From: Prevotella sp.
GTDB lineage: Bacteria > Bacteroidota > Bacteroidia > Bacteroidales > Bacteroidaceae
Length of the DNA stretch: 45,581 bases
Reading direction: 5' to 3'
Assembly (NCBI GenBank): GCA_017445845.1
Contig: JAFSRY010000036.1
Location: 82,626 to 128,206, forward strand
This document shows, one piece after another, positions 9,001 through 16,100 of this stretch. The translations under genes and the position numbers were made by a program. Below the pieces are notes generated by a model. It was not told the DNA's origin, did not search any database, and was given only the letters and a program-made list of their open reading frames with translations. Position 1 is the first letter of the stretch; each line of letters begins with the position of its first letter.

Positions 9001-11686
9001 GAACCTGGAAATCATACTCCATGCCAACCAGGACCACAGCACACAGCCCAACCCCGCCTACGACTCCAGCGACCCCGACGAGACGGATCCCCCCACCATC
9101 GCCTATCCGTGGACACCTATCGCCAACGGCGAAGGCGAATGTTTCGAGGGCAATTTCCACGGCGACGGCTACACCGTCAGCGGCCTGGACCACTCGCTCT
9201 TCGGGCACCTCTGCGGAAATGTCTATAACCTCGGCGTGACGGGCACCTTCACCTCGGCCGGCATCGCCGACGAGGGCACCGGTTACGTGGAGAACTGCTG
9301 GGTCATGAACACCGGAGGCACGGACACGGCCCCCGTCGCGATGGATGCCACCGACGCCAGCTCCCATCCCGTCTATCCCGTGTTGGGCAATCCCACCAGA
9401 GACAACGGCACACAGGTGGTCAACTGCTACTACCCCCTGAGCAACAGCTATCCCACCATCGCCAACCGCGCAGCAGGAGCCTCGCAGCATGCGCGAGGCG
9501 AAGCCATGCAGAAGCCGCTCAACGAGTTCTACAACGGCGAAGTGGCCTACGACCTCAACGGCTTCTACCTCCACAAGCGCTATAACGACCACATCAGCCA
9601 CACGGCGCAGGCCGGCGAGACCTACAGCTACTGGGATGCCGACGATCTCAATGCCGACGGCTCCATGAAGCTCAAGCAGCAGAAGTATGAGCCCACGGAC
9701 TATGCCTATATGTACGTCGAGACAGACCGCATTGCCGACGGCGACTTCATCTACGCCGACGGCACCGTGCCCGGCAGCAGCGACGTGCGCTACCATAACG
9801 GCAGCTACTATCCCATCTGGCCGGATGACTACCTCTACTTCGGGCAGATGCTGACCTACGGATGGGACACCCAGCGCACGCATCAGCCCACACCCGCCCA
9901 CATCGCCAAGGACGGCTCGCGCCTCTGGACCGACAACAAGAACAACCGCGTGTACCGCGCACCGGCCTACTTCAGCAACAAGAAGATGGACGTGGTACAC
10001 TACAACCCCGATGCCATCTTCGCCCGCACCAGCAAGGACGGCACACGCGAAGCCTTCCCGGGCCTCACCGCCATCGACTTCACCGGAGCCAACGACGTGC
10101 GCAACGGCTATCAGCGCCGGCGCATCATCTCGAACGGCTATGCCAACATCGCCGGTGGCGAGGGTGCCTGGTACCCGCCACTGCTCGACGACGACGGCCT
10201 GCGCAGCTTCCAGAACGCCAACCTCACGCAGAACCTGCTCGTGTATATCCCGCAGGCAGCGAAGTCGGCAGCGGCCGCCAAGACCAACGACGTCATCACG
10301 CGATACCTCGCTGAACCCACCTATGACGACTACTACAACGACAACGACTACCGCACCGTAGCACGCTACGCTAGCATCGCCAGCATCAGCGGACACCGCA
10401 TCGTCAAAGACGACATCGACGACACCGACGACGCCTACACGGCACCCGTGGACCACTACCTCGTTGACCGTCAGGACTTCAACGCGCCGCTCTCCTACAA
10501 GTTCGCTGCCGGCAAGCGCATGTGGTACCAGCGCCGACCCGAGGACAACGAGTTCGTCAGCATGAGCTCCGGGTGGCAGGGCATCAGCATTCCTTTTGCC
10601 GCAGAACTCGTCACCACCGACACCAAGGGTGAGATCACACACTTCTACTCCGATAGCCGGAACAGCCTGAACGGCACCGACACCAAGCTGGGCCACGAGT
10701 ACTGGCTGCGCGAGTTCAACGGCAACCTCCAGCAGGCTAAGGACAGCGAAGGAGCCGATATCGCCAACGTCTATACCGCCGACTTCAACTACCCGTCCGC
10801 AACTAGTGTGATTGACGGTTTAGCCGTCAATAAAACCTACACCAACACCTTCCTCTGGGACTACTACTACCAGTACTCGGACGCTGCCCGCCTGGACAAG
10901 AACACCGACACCTATCAGCAGCAGTACTACCGCATGAAGGACGGACAGAACTATGTCCAGCAGTACGCCAACTACGCCTACTTGGCAGCCGCCAAGCCCT
11001 ATCTCATCGGCTTCCCCGGACAGACGTACTATGAATTCGACCTCAGCGGAAAGTGGAAGGCACCCTACGAACAGACCTACCAGGACATCGCCCAGCTGTC
11101 CAAACAGACCATCACCTTCGCATCGCCTGCCGGCACCACCATCGAGGTGAGTGACGACGAGCAGGCCGAAAGCAAGGCCACGCCCAAAGCCACCTTCGGC
11201 GACAACTCCTACACCTTCACCTTCACCTTCACCTCCAACTACCTCAGCGGCACGCTGTCGGCCGACAACTATCAGCTCAACAGCGACGGCAGCCGCTATG
11301 AGAAGGTGGCAGCCACAGGCACCCCGGCGACCTACCCCGCAGCCGTGCCCTTCAGGCCCTTCTTCACCGTGGCTGCGACGGGCGGAGCCAAGGACTATAA
11401 TGTCGTCGATGCCATCACCTTCACGCGCACCGACAGCCACCTCGGAGGCGACGAGGAGCAGACCAAGCCTTCCGACCGCCTCAACGGCATGCTGAAGGTC
11501 ACCGGCAAGCAAGGACGCATCATCGTGACATCCTATCTGTGCGAGACCATGCCCGTCACCATCGTCAACACTGCCGGCATCGTCATCCGCTCCTTCGACA
11601 TCGAGCCGGGCGAGACCATCGTCACGTCCGTACCCGCAGGTGTCTACATTGTCAACGACCAAAAGATCAGCGTGAAGGGCCGCTAA
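2..11686 (+). CDS. Giant secreted YGGG-repeat protein, 5' end outside the window
   Basis: The frame is open to the left edge, so the true start and any signal peptide lie upstream; about 3890 residues are visible. Roughly the first 1700 residues (to about base 5000) carry many irregular repeats centred on V/I-YGGG or FGGG followed by G-x-V, typical of parallel beta-solenoid surface proteins. A middle region (about 5100-8000) has recurring short modules of the form G-x-x-Y-x-x-G followed by an acidic/aromatic helix-like segment. Near residue 3050 a GLUG-like stretch occurs (HGDGYTVSGLDHSLFGHL). The last ~80 residues (from DRLNGMLKVTGKQGRIIV) resemble a type IX secretion sorting domain, ending VPAGVYIVNDQKISVKGR. 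I infer a cell-surface or secreted adhesin/matrix-like protein exported through Sec and then the type IX system. The function is unknown. A paralogue follows at 13129. GC-rich, with strong third-position bias. Confidence 0.85.
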   Translation, partial: ARILVQGGNVHNVYGGNDITGDILGGTAVGVYTSISGDVYGGGNGSYAYTDNDLLEDDIIWGDYYYNPGTSSIDALNAFRPNVEQVSLRVVGEENKKTIIGGSIYVGGNSATLLETSNPRDLVELKVGSYVICDNVYLGNNGEHMVDKDNVLARYAGMVVTDQMGGEKKGHVQKFSTLNLTDPSTFASYMKGAAMNKPPRIVFDGETPTDPNTYEDYTTYFGSVFCGGNRGSMVMEGNLTINANHKFIVYEKFVGGCNNADIPVQTSSNVITGYDAASHSPVSAASDVTVNAAYLGGFLGSDSEQPLYLDTDGTSIKNRLTLNLIGLEIQPMRWKKDAGEDDGLAKDAHGQPYLEWNTISAATGLEVDNAAAIASGSTKTADADDKDRRLKGGNIYGGCYTSGHINGNVVINLQGTILDKSQVFDQLQDDTESLYGDENYIIKKRNSGVILDLQGMDALGQALNVFGGGSGWQTEVWGSATINLEKGYAFQIFGGSERGVIGRRNRRSNLSIAADSLAYDARYSTRINLCGQIAGVPTDVTLSADDAKDLAETEFIYGGGFEGPVLGNTGIYLDNGRVYNTFAGACNADIYGHTETYVGLSGFPYVRDHIYGGNDLGGRILGELNAEASSPTAAATQALADCDFTSRISSSQPDALTKVYQYNADTNRHPAVLTASAYIEYRKGRINRIFGGCYGDYDYSDPRYDRYTYTLDGEGTTYYPDAEHADAVGNIGTARPGFTKPRMGNAFVNFRPVEEANTYNGVSTIFGAGQGHSQDSDRDIMQERSYILVDIAQENTAFSDLEVFGSGAYSGLGMGASYATSIANPDRYSAVVDLIQGTIRNAYGASFNEGITRRTVVNVPVGSTIAMQNVRHIERLEDGSDREWYTDGHIFGGGYGNNTYLPCDAYESNVNYASDSAIVKGSIFGGNNNERRTLYAHVNISAPVWSTTVGGYNGSVYGAGQGKNTWAEYTEVNLLDGARVYEVYGGGLAGKVLNARSNQHYINNKKYYDADGNLQNLTTWPAGTPKAGQAFTNRDWVIAWKLGGDYDPDPTDPKIGYDDFGGSNGGDRYYKDYHTNLSNPLARLAEMDDRDPATVPTEQRNKYNTNVIVHEGAEVGNYLYGGGYGADAVVAGTTYVALLGGTVAKDIYGSGTSGAVKDLHGNGLYDPVTRHKGYTASTNVYIKGGLVRNVYGGGWRGDVGRHDSDGGIPNGEKSYTAVSNYTYNADDIPGESHVVIGDDSSDTAYGTRIDANGDGTGWLSGIPSVTRNVYGGGEGGSVFGTTYVRINNGYIGYRYIDANGNYTPNADTGIDPRYEEEVEDKTKDYENTLLDQAGNVFGGGYVANSYCDNTIVTMYGGNVRGSLFGGGEIGPVGRGTVADDAPSGINDHTYAEGKTARIYKAGSTHVYLYKGHVMRDVFGGGRGYDNLGEEGWMDEKTEKPFMDLSSKGFVFGLTEVRIRGGEVGTRDNVVKADGTFGFGNVFGGGDVGYVFSGTGRKKGERGEALSTDNGLPVNGGGYYYYNDDISKGMTMDCRVIVEPYAQALEDIGEVPYQRYTEGIDSDGKITYPLVTETATINTGDYAPIGYLNTLKNRTSTDPNGQAAWEKLDASGVIIHNAVFAGGNVTIGSDQVYVNTGTVFGNATVCLRDVYNRDLVTIGTERIGGIYGDGNLTFVDGFREIHIDNYGTDYHYLTTDNGTITKAEYDALDFREQAYFKVSLECIQECKDKNDHTYTAGTRLSVEEFNKLFSGTPYILTDGSPNHTYWVEKGYNIYEGRILNTLQRADFCGVFGSRMVLFGARDRVPEKANYTEYTINRVGEVSLNRRTSQAGDTGSGATHGNYFGIYNIVNYLGALTSDEMFDNVRTTSSTKTTDAADGKTFFEWKNSKPQARNRNNGSSPNLVALSSGVYLEIISEETEARPDTVWGPVTGVVELDLIDVKPGMGGGYVYAKNIHGLKTWHSDWDKVTLSPFNLTARTYRRFTYDNTNLNYIETSGNFVHPDPEKEIVDDCYPRHDANGITPGEVPSPAHYWYIKGYIYVYDQYISAYTGSANAYAESVSIPLTLSASAYGKITLREVQPNLYAYYDRNGNRIGEEVAEIEANDRTYKLGDPIDYWQWNLLSTTERRMFVQDLYTVIEDFRLGDTPYKKGSIMLPSEYKDLSGEPQVQVFNSTTGQYEWTADADKDLAFLVRSVNNLGHDTGYALTFDMTNPNVWNQYYTYAGTTDAAKKRTSVRTRDYNMTDKETGDYTLTERDKYIAGPTYSPFRNGIYGQKEYSTGEIISQTIYNAYVTNCSEKLNTTYLSQEDVDNQASVEPAYVATEALTAEYTVTEGTEAVTKTETVNAGTPLYRSKYTDAQWKAIAAKVAAAKVCTSTIQLTATEYVYKGALLTPEEIGNLYTRLKELHPATAEEAAWTDDDCAEYLSHYVENAYYCTKGGLYGGNYFEEGQSYRAIDTWSTMSAADRKQFFYNYDAFDLLIDPTYTDGIYNNDVQGYGYKPQYDGYAIWKGQNVNVETASPTGSYYTFEGDDAAERQAFFDVAINNPPRYSKRQSIDYEAEFSPSHDQVTALGSHYVTVEGGTDYLTYTDENRKPQTVKVGFDNRIDSEEFEKIPNERVHWSAITVKEPRTYYIVKEPFTRGDIPYTVGEVIEFELYSQLGSNQSKVDLLDFTEKNGEGEHDYKFCKWNSEKANWDDQHYYFCRERYVIGEHGEGVGFTNLGLRRDKKSWAINDTVPEKLLIDEANFNNLVNLQTGFVIHGNVPVETSTLYVSRESDIYDLQKEKIITVVYLYEYQESDESGNNLVPMSERHIVNIHINFKTGVPEIGPLDPPATVIPGNSVGMKIPSVTPGAFEITSSGWEMFTNGDDAALHRNGTPYVNNETQLYWYQNDYWVAYYTQTYLGKTYSEPVQFSVANYHDLAKVMGANDHHYYIDHKDVDRSPKIYVNNYSADGKNGLDLLKNLYDLSHTPLTYDPETGAKRPISGGTLDGHIPLENHVSDCQNLEIILHANQDHSTQPNPAYDSSDPDETDPPTIAYPWTPIANGEGECFEGNFHGDGYTVSGLDHSLFGHLCGNVYNLGVTGTFTSAGIADEGTGYVENCWVMNTGGTDTAPVAMDATDASSHPVYPVLGNPTRDNGTQVVNCYYPLSNSYPTIANRAAGASQHARGEAMQKPLNEFYNGEVAYDLNGFYLHKRYNDHISHTAQAGETYSYWDADDLNADGSMKLKQQKYEPTDYAYMYVETDRIADGDFIYADGTVPGSSDVRYHNGSYYPIWPDDYLYFGQMLTYGWDTQRTHQPTPAHIAKDGSRLWTDNKNNRVYRAPAYFSNKKMDVVHYNPDAIFARTSKDGTREAFPGLTAIDFTGANDVRNGYQRRRIISNGYANIAGGEGAWYPPLLDDDGLRSFQNANLTQNLLVYIPQAAKSAAAAKTNDVITRYLAEPTYDDYYNDNDYRTVARYASIASISGHRIVKDDIDDTDDAYTAPVDHYLVDRQDFNAPLSYKFAAGKRMWYQRRPEDNEFVSMSSGWQGISIPFAAELVTTDTKGEITHFYSDSRNSLNGTDTKLGHEYWLREFNGNLQQAKDSEGADIANVYTADFNYPSATSVIDGLAVNKTYTNTFLWDYYYQYSDAARLDKNTDTYQQQYYRMKDGQNYVQQYANYAYLAAAKPYLIGFPGQTYYEFDLSGKWKAPYEQTYQDIAQLSKQTITFASPAGTTIEVSDDEQAESKATPKATFGDNSYTFTFTFTSNYLSGTLSADNYQLNSDGSRYEKVAATGTPATYPAAVPFRPFFTVAATGGAKDYNVVDAITFTRTDSHLGGDEEQTKPSDRLNGMLKVTGKQGRIIVTSYLCETMPVTIVNTAGIVIRSFDIEPGETIVTSVPAGVYIVNDQKISVKGR

Positions 11687-11712
11687 CCTCAGCGGCACCT
11701 TCATCGCAAGGT
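11679..11712 (+). repeat. Two adjacent small hairpins before the RAYT gene
   Basis: GCCGCT (11679-11684) pairs with AGCGGC (11691-11696) around a 6-nt loop that includes the stop codon of the preceding giant gene. Directly after it ACCTT (11697-11701) pairs with AAGGT (11708-11712). No T-run follows, so a simple intrinsic terminator is not convincing. They may be REP-like hairpins at the edge of the transposase gene. Confidence 0.45.
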
Positions 11713-11719
11713 CTTATCT

Positions 11720-13072
11720 ATGTATAAAAGAAACATGATCAACCAGATAACACAACATCGCATGACGCGCCGCGCCGTAGCCCATGACTACACGCTGCCT
11801 GGCATCTACCACATCACCTTGCATGTGATAGATGAACTGGGACAGCCTTTGGGTGTTGTCGTCGGCAATCCTGTTGCCGCCGAAGGTGCTACCGATGCAC
11901 CCCGTGTTGTGCTTACAACCGTAGGCAGAATGGTTGAGAAAGAACTGTTGGAAAGCATTCATCAGCATTATCCAATGGTCGAGGTGCGTGACTATGTCAT
12001 CATGCCCGACCATCTGCATTTCCTTCTGATGGTGAAGGAGCGCATTGTCAGTGGCAATGGCCATCGGCAAGCATTGGGACAGGTGATAGCTGGGTTCAAG
12101 GTTGGATGCAATCGCGGCTATTGGCAGCTGATGCAGAGGGAAGAACCCTCTGCCACACTCAAAGCTGAAAGCACCCCCGCTTCGCCCCTTGCTTCGGCCG
12201 TTGCTCCTGCTTCCGCTGTTGCCCCTGCTTCTGCTGTTGCTCCTGCTTCCGCTGTTGCTCCTGCTTCCGCTTTCGCCGTTGCCCCTGCTTCCGCTTCGGC
12301 TGTTGCTTCGGCTTCTGCCGTCTCTTCTTTAGAGAGTGTGTCCGGCGGTTTTACCGTCGGAGCCCGTCGGTCCCCCAGCGGTCGTCCCTCTCTCTTTGCC
12401 CCCGGCTTTTGCGATGTGATGCCCGTTGATGCGGCGCAACTCGCAACCCAGCGGCAATATATCCGTAACAACCCTCGCACGCGGCTTCTCCGCGAGGCCC
12501 ATCGTGCGTGGCTCTATACCCGGCGGCGCACGGTTACAACGGCGCTCACCGCCTCAGCCCTTCGTGGCTTCCTTCAACGCGAATGCCTCCCTCAGCAGGC
12601 TTCTCCTGAAGTCCTTTCCTCGATAGGTCGCCAGCTGCTCATCACCGATGGGCATATCGCTTGCGACACCTACGGTGACAGTTCCCTGTTGGAGCGTCCC
12701 ATGCTCCCTGTCGTCTGTCATCGCAAGGACAAGGCCCTCTTTGCACAGCAGAAAGCCCGCTGTCTCGAGGCTGCCGCCCGCGGCATCGTCCTTGTCAGTG
12801 GTCGCATTGCAAAAGGCGAGCAGGAAATCATAGACGAGGCCGTGCACAACGGTTTCCCCGTTGTGATTGTCCACGACAACGGCTTCCCCGACCGCTACCA
12901 CCCCTCGCAGGAGCGCCTCGACCAGTGCGCCGCGGGCCGCCTGCTCCTCGTCACCCCCTGGCAGTACCGCTATCGCCCCAAGAGCGAAGCCATCAGCGTG
13001 ACCGAGTGCAAGACCATGAACTGCGTGGCGCAGGCCCTCTGCCGCACCAAAGACACATGGTGGAAAGAATAA
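11720..13072 (+). CDS. REP-associated tyrosine transposase-like (RAYT/Y1) protein with Ala/Pro linker and Rossmann-like tail
   Basis: 450 residues. The N-terminal part matches the IS200-like Y1 transposase/RAYT family: an opening GIYHITLHV strand (28-36), and the metal-binding HUH-type motif VIMPDHLHFLLM with H98 and H100. Tyr134 in the helix GFKVGCNRGYW is the likely nucleophile (inferred from position). Residues about 151-202 are an Ala/Pro/Ser/Val low-complexity linker encoded by 18-nt repeats. YIRNNPRTRLL (247-257) is the usual RAYT tail of the catalytic domain. The C-terminal ~150 residues (ITDGHIACDTYGDSSLLERP onward) have a glycine-rich Rossmann/SLOG (DprA-like) look, with GIVLVSGRIAKGEQEIIDEA and LLLVTPW. 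Other starts (Met6, Met15) are possible. RAYTs are known to act on REP hairpins as domesticated single-copy transposases. No insertion-sequence ends are seen, so it is probably not an autonomous element. Confidence 0.75.
   Translation: MYKRNMINQITQHRMTRRAVAHDYTLPGIYHITLHVIDELGQPLGVVVGNPVAAEGATDAPRVVLTTVGRMVEKELLESIHQHYPMVEVRDYVIMPDHLHFLLMVKERIVSGNGHRQALGQVIAGFKVGCNRGYWQLMQREEPSATLKAESTPASPLASAVAPASAVAPASAVAPASAVAPASAFAVAPASASAVASASAVSSLESVSGGFTVGARRSPSGRPSLFAPGFCDVMPVDAAQLATQRQYIRNNPRTRLLREAHRAWLYTRRRTVTTALTASALRGFLQRECLPQQASPEVLSSIGRQLLITDGHIACDTYGDSSLLERPMLPVVCHRKDKALFAQQKARCLEAAARGIVLVSGRIAKGEQEIIDEAVHNGFPVVIVHDNGFPDRYHPSQERLDQCAAGRLLLVTPWQYRYRPKSEAISVTECKTMNCVAQALCRTKDTWWKE
12176..12330 (+). 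repeat. In-frame 18-nt tandem repeats encoding the Ala/Pro linker
   Basis: Imperfect copies of an 18-nt unit (GTTGCTCCTGCTTCCGCT and one- to three-base variants) encode the six-residue repeat VAPASA within the transposase-like protein. The unit is a multiple of three, so changes in copy number would lengthen or shorten the linker without shifting the frame. Confidence 0.75.
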
Positions 13073-13085
13073 AGAAAAAACAGTG

Positions 13086-13106
13086 CTCAACGGTTCCCCC
13101 GTTGAG
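13086..13106 (+). terminator. Perfect 8-bp hairpin after the RAYT gene
   Basis: CTCAACGG (13086-13093) and CCGTTGAG (13099-13106) flank a TTCCC loop, 14 bases after the transposase stop codon. The hairpin is followed by an A-rich tract rather than a T-run, so it could be a weak terminator, a processing element, or a REP-like hairpin belonging to the transposase gene. Confidence 0.4.
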
Positions 13107-13128
13107 GTAAAAAATATAATAAATAGAG

Positions 13129-16100
13129 ATGACACAAGATATGCACGTTTACGAAACCAAGAAGCGAGCAACAAGCGAGATGAACCGTTCTACCCATACT
13201 CTAAGCATACTTAAAGAGTATGGCTGGAGTAAGCCTAGAGTATGCCTAGAAGCAGGCTGGAGTATGCTTAGAGTATGCCTAGAGCCTGCCAAGGCGCTAC
13301 GCCCCGTCATGACCCTGCTTTTGATGCTCACCCTCGGAACTACCGGTGCGTGGGGACAGACAGGGCCAGTGGAGATAACAACTGATGCTAATGGAAATGG
13401 CACTATAGAAGACAGTGAGAAGAAACTTTATCTCATTCAGACGAATGCGTTCCCAAGTTTCTATATAGCACCCCAGGATAAAAATAACGATAACAACTGG
13501 ACCATTACGACAAATAACATTCTTGGCGAATATATGCTGTGGTATTTCTTGGATGCAGGGAAGGATAATGGTACTCAATATTACTATATCGTCAACAATA
13601 GTACGGGGAAATACGTAAGTCATGGCGATGGTAGTGACAACAATAACACCAGCAGAGGTGTTCCTCTGGTAGTAAAAGACCAATCCAATGATGAGAGTTG
13701 CAAATTCAAGCTCGATTTAAATGAATCTATGGGAGCAGGCTTTTATAACATTAATGTGAAAGGAAACCAGAATTATTATGCCTTAAACAAGAGAGGTGGC
13801 AGTATGGTTAATACCAACCCCATCCAATTGACAAACAACCAGTATATCAATAATATCCACTCCTTGTGGAAGTTTATACCCTTTAACGGAACCTTTACAT
13901 ACCCAACTCCTCCTTTTACGCTATCAACTGATTCGGACAAACATTATTACGAAATACACAATATCCAAAAAGATACACATTATGCTGCAACGGACGCTAC
14001 ACCCGATAAGGTGATATTTACCAACCAGGCAAACGAAAGCAGGGCGTGGTATCTTAAAGAGGCCGCATCCGATTCTTGGTATAAGTACTATTACATTATC
14101 AACCCTGCAACAGGGGGCAAATACATGTATTATGACGGTGATGCTGACGATACTAGTGACCAAACAAGTGCGGTTAGTGTAAAAGCGTATGATTCAAACA
14201 ACGAAGACCGTTATCAGTTTGTTGTGGTTCAGGCAGCAAGAGGTGATGGAAATGGCCGTGTGACGTGTTATGCTATTATACCAAAATTGCTCATCGATAA
14301 TTTATGGACAAGCAGCAGCCTCGGTTATGCGCAAGCAAGCATTACCGATGGTCTCAATATGGGTATCATCAATAGCAGAGGCGATACCAATGGCGCCCAT
14401 TGGGAATTTAAGCCCACTTTATTTAACACAGAGTGTGCCAATCCTGTCATTGCCTTCGATAGAACCACAGGCAAAGCATCAATAACGACAACCACCTTAT
14501 TGCCAAAAATCTATTATACCACAGATGGAACAGAGCCCTCATCCACTAACGGTACGTTGTACGGAGGGGCATTTGCCTTGACTGAGCAGACCACTGTCAA
14601 GGCCATTGTCACCAAAGATGGATATACAGATTCAGAGGTTACTACATTAACAATCTACAAAGTTGCAACTCCTACTATCCAGCAGGAAACAGGTACCCAT
14701 AATGTTTCCATCACAACCGCAACACCTGGTGCTACCATCTATTATACTGTCGATGGCACTACCCCTACCACCACGTCAACACTTTACACTGGTGCTTCTG
14801 AGGAACTGGGAGGTAAACCCATTAAAGCGATAGCTGTTAAGGACGGAATGATCAATTCTGACGTAGGCGAGGGTACAGTAGATGTCAGGTGTGCCACACC
14901 TGTTATAAGTTTTAACAACATTACCTCGATGGTCACTATTACTTGTGGGACCGAAGGCAGTACCCTACGGTACACTATTGATAACAGCGAACCCACTGCC
15001 ACAAGTACTGCATACAGTGGTCCGTTCGCTGTTACCAGCCCCACGACAGTGAAAGCAATTGCCACCCATGAGGATTTAGATCTTTCCGTTGTGGCAGAGC
15101 TGGTCATTCCCCAGGTGGCCACGCCAACTATACAGAACTACGGCAGCAATGCTGTTTCCATTACAACAACAACATTGGGTTCAACTATTTACTATACTAC
15201 TGATGGTAGCACTCCAACGACTACATCGGGTACCGTATATACTGTACCATTGACTGAAAACATCAGCGGTGTCACCATCAAAGCCATCGCTGTCAAGGAG
15301 GGTATGATCACCTCTGCCGTGGGTAGCGGTACGGTGACACTGCAATGTGCAACACCTGTCATTGCGCGCAGCGGTAGAAACGGCTTCACCATCAGTTGTT
15401 CGTTCCCTGCTTCAGATGTCACTATCTACTATACCACCGACGGCACCACCCCCACCACTTCAAGTAGCAGTATCATTCCTGGCGATATAGTACCGTGTAC
15501 GCTACCCATTACCATTAACGCAATGGCTGTTGCAACGAACTATGAAAACTCTGAAGTAGCCACCGCCAACCTAAAAGATGGCATGGAAGGCGAGGGCACT
15601 GTAGATAACCCTTATACCATCAAGTATCAAGTTGACGTGGAGGACTTTGTTGAACATGCCAATACGCCAGAAGGTGCTTCATTATATTATAAGGTTATAG
15701 CCACCGAGCCTCTTGACTTCAGTGAGGCCGCCCCCATCACCCAAGCCTTCAGCGGTACGTTTGATGGAGGTACACAGACCATTACGGGCCTCACCCACCC
15801 CCTCTTCAACACCGTCGATGGTGGCGTTGTGAAAAATGTCACGCTGAAGAATGTTGCTATTGAGAGTGATGCAGAATATGTCGGTGCCATAGCCGGCGTC
15901 GCTCAGGGCTATAGCCGAATTTACAACTGTGGTATTCTGCCCAACGATGCCACGTTCCCCGAAGGCACTCATCCCACCGTCACTGGCGGCACCTGCGCCG
16001 GAGGTATTGTGGGTAAGCTGGATGGAGATTCCCGCGTCATCAATTGCTACAGCTATGCCGATGTCAGCGCTTCAACTTACGCTGCGGGCATTGTAGGACA

